A stretch of DNA of 64,000 nt from contig NC_052666.1 of assembly GCF_016802725.1 (NCBI RefSeq), forward strand, positions 24,333,497-24,397,496, in the 5' to 3' direction. The stretch is from Solenopsis invicta (taxonomy: Eukaryota; Arthropoda; Insecta; Hymenoptera; Formicidae). The position numbers and the translations under genes were made by a program. The notes under the pieces were generated by a model. The model saw only the letters and a program-made list of their open reading frames with translations. It searched no databases and was not told the DNA's origin. Below are positions 52,380 through 62,900 of the stretch, piece by piece (positions within the stretch are counted from its first letter, which is position 1; every line of letters starts with the position of its first letter).

Positions 52380-55300
52380 CATACACGCGCGCACGTGGTC
52401 TCAGGCATACAGTGTCAGCTCAGTTCTCGCGTGAGACCAGAGGAGGAGTGATCCCTTTCGGTGATCCTCGTAGGTGATAGATTTTCTTCGATTGCGTACT
52501 CTTTTTTTTGGCAACAAATCTAGGGCAACTGCTTCTATCGCTGCGAAATCGTGCGCCCATCTCGTTTCACGATCATTTTTCTCGGCGCGCGCGAAACGCA
52601 ACGTCTCAATCTGCGATCGGCAAATACGCGTGCGAATCAATACTGCAAACTTCAATACTGAGAAAGTATACAAGGAGATAGTATATATACAGTATACAGT
52701 TACGAGTATATAGTAACACAACAATGGCGTCTTCTCTATAAGCTTGCCCAGCCCTGACTCGAGAGAGTAAAGCTTTTTTTTTTTTTTTTTTTTTTTTTAT
52801 TTTCGTTGGCGAGTTAGTATGAAGCTCAAAGAGATATATTTGCGTTATGGTTAGATAATAGAGAGAAAGTGTGACAGTATAGATTTGTGACAAATAGATA
52901 CGTTTTAAGAGAGTAAGTGGATATAGTGTGCGTTTAGCCAGACAGCGAAGATAAACGTAGAGAAGTGAACAGGCGGGTTGAAAAGAATGGCACGCGTTAC
53001 GCGGTAAAAAAAGAAGACGTAGGAATAAAAAGAGAGAGAGAGAAAAAAAGGGACAGAGCAAAAATACATGACCGACAAAAATGTTTTTCGTTGCGGCACT
53101 TCATATCCACGTAAAAAAAGAAAAATCTCCTTCCTTATTATTCGCCGACGTTTGTCTGTTTCGTCATGCTTCGCGTAAAAAGATCGTGTTAAAAAAAGCA
53201 CGATAAATCGTCGTAGGGATACACAACTAGCCCGCGAGGCTTTCCAATTCGCAAGCTTTAGCCAAGCTTGATTCACGGAAAAAGTGAAAAATAAACTGAA
53301 TTATTAGCTCATAGTAGTCGAGTTGTTTCAATATGTAACGTAGAATAATATACGTAATGTACCTTGTTATTTTATGTATATTATAATATTTAATACACAA
53401 GGTATTCCGTAATGATCGTAACAACGTTTAAGGGTAGATTCCTGAGATTGTTTTAAGACAAAAATCCCAGTATCAAATTGTTCGAGATTGGAATAATTTT
53501 TAAACGAGATGTTTAAAATTGGCAAATCAAACTATTCAAAATGAGCGGACTCAAGTGTGGCATATCACGCACAATAATGAATAATTAAACTTTGATGAAA
53601 TAATTTCAAATAAATAATGTTTGATTAATGCAATCAAATATTAGCAATATTTATTAATTCTGTTAATAGTAAACAAATATAATAGTAACTAATCGTTAAA
53701 CGGTCATTAAATATTATTAAATATTTGGTCAAACTAAATATTTAATTGAAACTGTTTCACCAAAGCTTAATAACTATCATGTATGCTTGATTATTGCTAT
53801 CAAACTTTTTTTTTCAGTGCATCATCATTGTGCGATGTGCCATACCTGAGCGAATTTCGGACAGTTTGACTTGCAACTTTGAACTCTTCTCTAATAAAGA
53901 TTTTTGTCTCAAGATTCTATCCTTAAATATTGTTGTTTTTACAGGACACCTTGTATATTTATAAGTTCTACATTTAGCTGTGCGGCTCGCAATACAATTT
54001 CAATTTTTATATTTAGTCTGCCAAAAAAAAAAAACTAGTTGCGTTTCCCTGTGATAGATCATCATCTATAGATTATCGAGACAGGACTGATCAAGATTAC
54101 AAAGATTCGTAGAGTAGCAAAAGGTCGTCGTCGAAAGGTTTCTCCACGCGTCTCCACCGTGGGAACTTTTCCCATTGGTTCGCGCCCCGAAGCGGACTTG
54201 CGTTCGCGCGCCGCAAGTGTGTTTTCTACCAAGAAAAACATCGTGAACGAGAGAACAACAATCGAAAGAGAAACGTATGTACAGAAAGGGGGATGGGCGG
54301 AGAACGAGAGACAACGCGAAGAGAGAGACCGGCCGGGGAGAATAGAAGGGTGATGCCCTTATCGTCTGATATACGCGGGGGGTCGGCAACCGTCGGGAGG
54401 AAATGATGAAAAGAGACGTGCGATCTGGCGGTTGCTCTCTTTCTCCTCGCATTGTTCGCCGTTGTCGCTGCTTTTCACTTTTCCTGTACCTCGTAGTCCC
54501 TTTTCCGAACTTCACGCTCCAAATCCCACTTCTGACCCTCACAAAGGTAGACGCGGTCGTGATACATTTGGCAAATCTTCTTCAACTCCACTACAAAGAA
54601 TACGGAGAGGTCTCTCAGAAATCTTTGGTTCTTCGATATGTTTGCTTTTCTGACGGCTTAGGCGACCGCGGAGGGGCACAGGCGGAGTGAGAGACAGACG
54701 GCTCCAACATGTGATCGATTTCACGCGACGTGTGAAAGCTAGGATCATTTGCGAAACTCGAGTCACGAAAATCGTGGGAATATCGTGGGTGAAATATTCA
54801 GTCAACTTTTTATCGAATTTAATTTTTCAAGTATAATGTACTGTCTACAAAGCCTTGTGCTCACGGTGCTAGAAATCAGTCCGAGATCTCGCACAAAGAG
54901 AGAGAGAGAGAGAAAGAGAGAGAATTGACCAATCGCATTTGAACAGTTCGGCTGATTAATGCGTTTGGTCAATTCTCTCTCTGTCCGAGATATCGAACTG
55001 AATTCTAGCATCATGAATACAAGGCTTATATCTCGTGGAGTGACCAATCACTCGAACAACCGCCCAGGATCAATTTTCACTCTATAGGAGTGAATTTTCG
55101 CTCCACAAAAGTAAATTTTTTCTCTTATTAGAGTGACAAATTACTCGAAGAATTGTTCAGGTTCGATTTTCACATTTTAGGGTGACATTTCGCTCTACGA
55201 GATTTAGAGAGTACAAAAAGAGAGAGAATACTATGGGATATCTAACAAATTTACTAGAAATCTTCAGAAATTTAATTTATAACTTTAATATAGAGCTTTT

Positions 55301-58300
55301 GAAAAATAAAATTAATTAACTTTATTAGCTAAACTTACATCAATTGTTAATGACATTGTTGTGTACCAATAAATAAACATTGCACGATATACTACCTATA
55401 AATCGAGAGATAATACCTTTTACAATGTTTCACATAAAATCAAAGGAGCCTAGCTTTACATATTTTAGCGAAGAATATAAAGCGCGCGACTCGAATACTA
55501 ATAGTACACCACACGAACGACGCTGGAATCTCGATGAGGGAGCCCTTGATCCCACAACAAGCAAAACTTGCGAAATCTCCGATTCGAGTAAATTGGCGGT
55601 CCCTCTCTCGCTCCACGTGTGCGATAATAAAAGTTGCGCGGCGCTCGAATGCTTAATCGCGCGGGACGTCGTCGCGGGATACCCGAGGAGGTGTTTTCCT
55701 CGGCGCGGTCGAGCGGGTGGTAATTTCGCCCTGAAGTCCCTTTCCGTGAAAATGGAGATCGCCTTGTCGTTGGCCCCGCCGGATGTATCGCGGGGGGGAT
55801 ACGCATGGCGCCGCCGCGGCCTCGGCTGAACACCTTCGAAACTTCGATCTTCGACCATTCGCACGTCCCGGACTATCCTGAACGTGACTGCAAGCGACGT
55901 GAACGAGAAAACAAACCGGCGTAATTGCGCGGATAACACAGATAACACTATGCCGATGATACCGTACGATTTAAAAAAAGAAAAAAGACAAAACGCGTTT
56001 TATATTGTTGCTCGTTTATTTGTTTAACAAGGAAAGATCCCCAAGTTGGAAATTCAAAAAATTATGAAACTTTGACAACACTTTGGCAATAGAGGATATC
56101 CTGATATAAGTATGACAAACTATATTTTTTGCTACTCAAATTCATCCTGAAGAGGTAAAATCATCCTTTGAAAATAATGTGGTATCCATTTTCCGTTTTT
56201 AATTTATTATTCATTCGAAAGGAAATGGAACAAAATTTGTTTTGTAGAGAAAACTTATTTCTTTTAATGAGATTTATCGATTGGAAAACTCAACAATCTC
56301 ATAATAAAACGAAAACGAAAAATGGACCAAAAAATTTTCAGGATTTATTTTATCTTTTCAAAGTAACGGGGTTAGGCAGTAAAAAAAAATAGTTTATTAC
56401 ATAACAGAATATTCTCTATTACTAAATTTTTATAATTTTAAAAATTTTCGAGTTCAGGACTTTTTCTTATAAATATTTAAACAAATCAGAAAATTAAAAC
56501 AATCGAACAAAGGGACAGTTTCGATGAAATTAAGTGAAAACGAAATCTCGCTTTTGTTTCTTATGGTTGCGCGATGCGATCTGGTCTCGTCGAAGTAACA
56601 TCGCAGCTGCAACGGCCGATGACGGTTTATTTGAACATAAAAATAAAAGGACGTTAACATTAAGGTTCGCGCGATGCAGATAAAAAAGTTAATGCTGGTT
56701 ACGTTCCTTCAAACTGTCCTTAAAGTCTCATAGAGAGTGTGGAACATTAGTGTCTCGCGGCATTTCCCTATCTAAGAGACGTGCAAACGTGCTCATACCG
56801 AAGGTTCAAAGACCCGTCAACCAGAAACGCCTTCGAGAATTGTTTCGACCAAAAATGTCGCTCGGTCAAGCACGTGGCGGAGTTAAAAAAATCCATGTGA
56901 ATAAGGGCGGGCGGGAGAAAGGGTGAAAGTGTCGGACAAAAATAATCTATGCAGGTGACTCGACAGGCTCTCTCTTCTTTAGGCAAGCCGATCGTAATTA
57001 CCTCCATCCCTTTCAACCTAATTTGCCTCTCGAGGTCATACTTATCGCCCTCGAGTAAGTATAGTCTGTTCCAATATGCCGAACAGATCGTCTGCAGCTC
57101 GGCTAAAAGAACAAAAAGTCATTGGAAAAAAAGGCTAAGTGGGTTCCGCTGAATGTGTTCTATCGTCTCTGCTGTCGGCTATCTTAAAAAAAAAAAATTA
57201 ATTCTAATTGTACTACTCGTACTATAATTTAATTAAGGAATTGTAGCTTCAAGGAAATAAGAAAAACGATGCAATTAAAACGTTAATTACGGTGCTACGT
57301 AAAGTTGGAAAATTGCAACGGCTGTTATCCAATTCGTTGAGATCGATAAGATAAGAACGATAACAACTTCTACATTCAACTCATTCTGTTATATATCTTT
57401 AGCATATCGGTATCGACGAATTGTGCCGTTGTATCCTTCTATTTTTTAAAAATAAAAATAACTTTGTGATTACTTAAAAATGTGATGAAAACTAACGCAT
57501 GTGACGACTTGCGATTTTCTGTGATGATTTATATTACTACTACGAAAGGGATTATTCGTGAGGGAGTGAAATTATCATGGGGAGAATAGAAAAGAAATGA
57601 GTCTTTCGCGTTGGAAGCGAGAAGCACGAAGCTGACAATTGCGTGATCGTTAACCTGACAAGGGAGGCGGGTGGAGGGAATCAAGGGGAGATCAGCGCAG
57701 GGGGTGAGAAATACGGGACTGCGGAGAGAGGATCTGAGTCTGGGTGGTGTGTATACTCGCAAGTATAATAAAATAGACAAAAGTTTCTTTCTACTTATGG
57801 CGCCTACGAAAAAATGGCGTAACGTTACTTGAGACAATGAGACAGATCTACGTTGAGCGATTCTACGAGTCGCGAGGGGTGCTACGTTAGAGCTGCTGCT
57901 AAGAAAAATACTCAGCCTTGAGGACTATGTCTAATATTATTACGGACAGCTTTATGAGTATGCAAATCGGAACAAGTCGCTAGAGATGTGTGCTTTCGCG
58001 CATAAAAGTGAAAAGAAAGAAGACGAATAGGAAAGAGTATTTGGCGTTAATCGCAGCTCATCTTTCGTTTGCCACGAAAAAAAACTTTTTCGACCTCCAT
58101 GTCCTTCTTGGCGACTTCGTACTCAAGGTCGTACTTCTCCTCCTCGAGAATGTTGATCCTCTTATGATACTGGGTCAGAGTGGACTTCACGCTAGCTGTT
58201 AAAATTCAAGTCAACTCCTTGAAAAATGCTCGCGACTTGACCGCTTTTTACGTCGATACCGCGTATGTCGCTGTAAACGGATGCATTGTGACTTTTCGCG

Positions 58301-59919
58301 AATGCGACGCGAATGGAGTTCGTTTCGCGTACGTGTACCACTTGAACAAACGATCGAAGTATGAGGGCGGAAAGTGTGGCGTGAAAGTCTGGGGAGGAAG
58401 TGAGCCCGGTGTGAGAGAGCTAAGTCGAAATGTTATAAACTGTTTGCTGTTCCGCGGCGCTAGCGATGCGAAGACTGTCTCAAGTTTCCAGCGAGTGAAA
58501 GCGACCTCTTAAATCGTCCTCCGCGAACGATTTTCGAGACGTTACTGCGAAATTTGAAACAATCTTGCATCCAGGAACGACGATACAAAGAGGTGCACAT
58601 AGATATTCGCGCATAAATCGAAAGTAATGGCACAGTGAGGAAACGGAGGCTATACAATATTTCACAAGATGAAAAAAAAGCGTCAGAGGTTTTTCGTAAA
58701 TAATAAAAATCAGTAGAAAAGTACATTGAAGTAAAAGTGTGATGCGTGTTGTGTGAAGCAGTGTGAACAATAATTTATTGTAGACGTATATACCGTGACG
58801 TGTTTCAAAATTGATTGTTATTCTGTTATTTTGACTTATTCGTGTTTTTGCGAAAATATAGAGTGAGTAGTAACAAGCCGTATTAACACAATAATCAAAA
58901 TGCGAATAATCTATAGTATTCTTAAATCGCCATTAAATTCGCCAGAGATTCATGAACAGAGGATTAAACGAAGAGAGCAGAGAGAAGACAGAAGACAGTA
59001 TGAGAAATCGCGCGCACATTAAATGCGAAGAAAAACAAGATGCGAACAGAATCAAGAAAAATCGACGGCAGTCTTGTGTTACGTAGAGATAAAAACAAAA
59101 AGAGAAAAGAAAAGTGTGAATGGAAAACGGTGCGACGAAAGAATGCGAAGCTCGTGTCTCTCGCCCGACCGCAGAAGCCACGACGAACGATTCAAGTTTC
59201 AGTAAAGAGTCGTTAATCATTCACGAAGTTGCTCGATAACGATTATTCATCGGCTCGTTGCTTGATGAAAGTAACTGCGACAAGCCAAAATTGCAAATTT
59301 TCTTAAAATGAAAGCTTAATATTAAATACAATAAATTCATTGTAACTATTATAATAGTTGGAATAATTATTGTAAAGGAAAGTCGTCAGTGCTGATATAA
59401 ATCTTTAATTACATTGTTAACTAATTTTTAATGACTTTTTTACATTTTCTTTAATACCTTAAGATAGAAAAAATAGTATCGGACACGACGGAACCACATA
59501 TACATCAATAAGATACGAAAAAAAAACATATAAAGTTCAATTCTAATCTTGTAATTTTATAAACTTTATTATTTAAATGTATTTTATTATTTAATTTATC
59601 AATTTATTTTATAATTAACTCCTTCCCCGCGGGATCGTGTCTGAATTCTGCTATTACTATTTATAATGTCAGCTTTGGAACTCAATTTTTTGTGCTCTTT
59701 TTGGGTTATATCGTAAAAATATTAATTATTACAAAATACGAAACAGTATTACAAAGACTGCTATATCATCTAATAGAAGACACTTTATAGTTTGTATTTT
59801 TGTTTTTAAAATTTATTTTTTAGTCTTTGTTTAAGCAATGTTATCTGAAAATAACATGGTACACGCCAGTATTGGACTTTCCTTTAATAATTATTGTTTA
59901 ATAATTATTATACCAATTG

Positions 59920-59957
<38 letters not shown>

Positions 59958-62900
59958 TATAATAATTATTGTAGGAAATAAATTATTACAATACAATTAC
60001 AGCGAACTACAAAGAGACTTTTGATTCATTTTTGTATTATGAGTTCAACAAATTGCTCCACTTTTTAATTTGTCGTGTAATCAGATGCTATTTTCGAGTG
60101 TACGCTACGTGTATTAACGGCGGTTAAATATAACCGGTGCATGTTGTAAAATTATACAATCGGAGCAATCTCGCGACGTTGGTCTCCTTGCCAAAACTTT
60201 AATTGCATTCGTCGTCGCCCTACGTAGATGCGCAACCGGGCAGAGATATTGGTGCGTTACACAATTTGCAACAACATTGAGCGCATCGTTGTTACTGTAT
60301 CGTGAGCGTCGCGTTATCATTAACTGCACGTCGCGTAAACGTTCTCGCTAAACTGTTGCTCTCTCAAAAGTACCTCGAAATCCTTCTTCTTAACAATATA
60401 TTCGATGTCAAATTTTTTATCCTCCAATGCCGAGATCCTATTGTGGTACTCGCGCAGCACGCGCTTTACGGTCTCTGTGTGGGGTCCATCAGAAACAAAA
60501 TAATGTAAAACAAAATAAAGACGCGTCGTACGAGAAGCGTCGCGTAATTCATGTATGTATTCAGATCGTCTGAAGCGCGTCTCGGGTATTGTGCTTTCTC
60601 ACGTAAGCTTTTTTTTCTCTGTTGGGATTAAAAAATTATTTTAAGACAGAAAGAATTCTTAGCGACGTGATGAGTTTAATCTTGAAAATCGTATGCCAAT
60701 TACCGTACCTTCGACCGCATTTTCAATATTTTCAATACAAAGAAAAATTTACTAGCGCAATACGATCTGTAAAAGACTGATAAAATACGGTGGGAAATGC
60801 AGTAACGCAAAATTTCGGCCTGTGAAGATGAAAGATTGCGCATTATTATTAATTATTGTGTCTCAATGAAAACGTTTATATTCTCTAAATGCAACTTTGT
60901 TCAATTAAAGACTATTGCACAGGTACATGAAATTTCCTATTAGATATCATATTTTTAAAAATTACTTGTGTACGCAAATCAACATTACATCAATCTTTCA
61001 AATTCATCGTTTCTGTGCAATGATCTTCGCTTTAACTGGAAACCATTGATTAAGTAGCTAGTAAAGGTAAATTTATAGTTTTACTCGGGATAACGCGAAC
61101 TTTGTTGCGAATATAAAAGTACCATAAACGCGGTAAGATTACGTAACGAAGCAAAATACCTTCGTTGGCGTCGTCGACGATCTTCGGCTTTCCGCAGCGC
61201 TCCTCGATTATGCGCCTTCTCTCGGCCGCTTTTCTTTCCTGTTCCTTCTTCAATTCCTCAGCAGCTTTCTTACGCAACAGCAACTGTAAGCACGTGAAAA
61301 ATTCGTGAGGCTCGGTTGTACGGAAAGAAAAAACATTTCGTGGGGAGCAGACGAGAGGGAAATTCGGTTAGGAATATTTATTCTAAAATATTTATTCGAT
61401 TCACCAACGAATCAATTCCTAATAGCACAGACTCTTGAAATCGATAATTTAAATGGAAATACGACGGAAATTCAGTAGTCTGCCATAAACCATATGAACA
61501 ATTTAAATCGTATGCAATGAAGCGGATTATTATTACGTTTAATTAATAAATCTAAGTGCTCATTACACAATCGGTTAATTGTACATGAAAAGGACTGTTA
61601 TTGAAACAAAAAGACTTGAACGCAGCGCCGCATAATCTTTGTAATTAATCTCTGTAGTGTCATAATACGTAAATACGTATCGTGTAATAACAGACAAGGC
61701 GAAATGGAAATGAATTAATGCGAGCTGTGACGTGTTAAGCGTACAATGCTCGACTCGAGAGGAACATTTCCCGTCCGCGATTTACTCGCGAAATAATTTA
61801 AGCTCGCGGCTAACGCCTTTCTCTTTCGGTCAACGGCAAGATAACATCGGTCGAAATTCGGCGGATAGCAAATATTGACGCAGCGAGAGGAAGGAAGGTG
61901 GATTTACGGGAAAATAACATGCCGGCGGCGCGGCGGGGCCGACGAACGGCAAAAAGATTCTCCAAGAGGTAATCTGCATGCACACGGGGAAACTTTATGT
62001 ACTGCGACTGCGAATGCTTGCGACGGTGCATGAAGAGGGACGCGCGGACCGGCGAGGGAGAGAGAGGGTGCATGGATGTTCAGCAGGATGTTGCGCGACG
62101 ATGGAAACAGAATGGCGAACGTAAGGCGGGACCATAAAGTAAAGGTAAAAAGGCGAGATAAACTCTCGGGGAAAGTTTCGGACGTTCCGCGCCGACGCGA
62201 CGGCCGGAAAACGGAACATTGAAAGACGAAGCGAAGGAGATAGAGGGTTGGGGGGGGGTGAGAGAAGAATAAGAGAAAGTAATAGAGAAATGGCCGTTGC
62301 GAGAAATATTTCGCGAGAAAATCGGCGCACAAGGGGGTACAAAGAGGATTATCGCAATATTACACGGCGGACTCGAACAATGTTAGAGAAGATTATGGCG
62401 TGCGATGAAGTAATAAGGTAAAATCGGGAACGAGGACTTGGTTGTCGATAATGAATATTCGATGCGGCACAAGTATTGATGTATTATGAAACGTGCTTTT
62501 GAAAACGTTGGCGCCGAGAGTACCGTTTTCATTGATGGCAAAGCGATATGACGAAATATGACGAAAGCTCTACTTATCGCAATCGAGTTCTTAAAGGGAA
62601 CATTTCACACTTTAATGTTCATTTCAGTTTAACTTACATTTTATCTTTTTCTAGATTTGTTAGATCTACTCTCTAAATTTTGTGGAGTGGAATTTCATCT
62701 AAAAGAGTGGAATTCCACTCTAAAAGTTCTTTATCAAGACTGGCAGAATTTTCACACTTTTAGAGTGGGATTTCACTCCAAAGATTTTAGAGAGTAGAAA
62801 ATGTAAATCAGTAAAATTTCACAGATTCAGATTTACAAAGCGCGACTCGAAGAACTAGCTTTGGTCGTACGACCAAATTCAAAAAGGAAAAAACAAAAAG

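Noticed and set aside
52606..53061. 151-codon minus-strand frame in a troponin I intron
   Set aside because: It contains a run of lysines from the long T-tract and Leu/Phe/Ser-rich low complexity. It has no domain and overlaps other random frames.
55380..55829. 149-codon plus-strand frame, with a 172-codon minus-strand frame over the same DNA
   Set aside because: Both lie in a CpG-rich patch inside a troponin I intron, have no recognisable motif and overlap each other. This is the pattern expected from GC-rich non-coding DNA.
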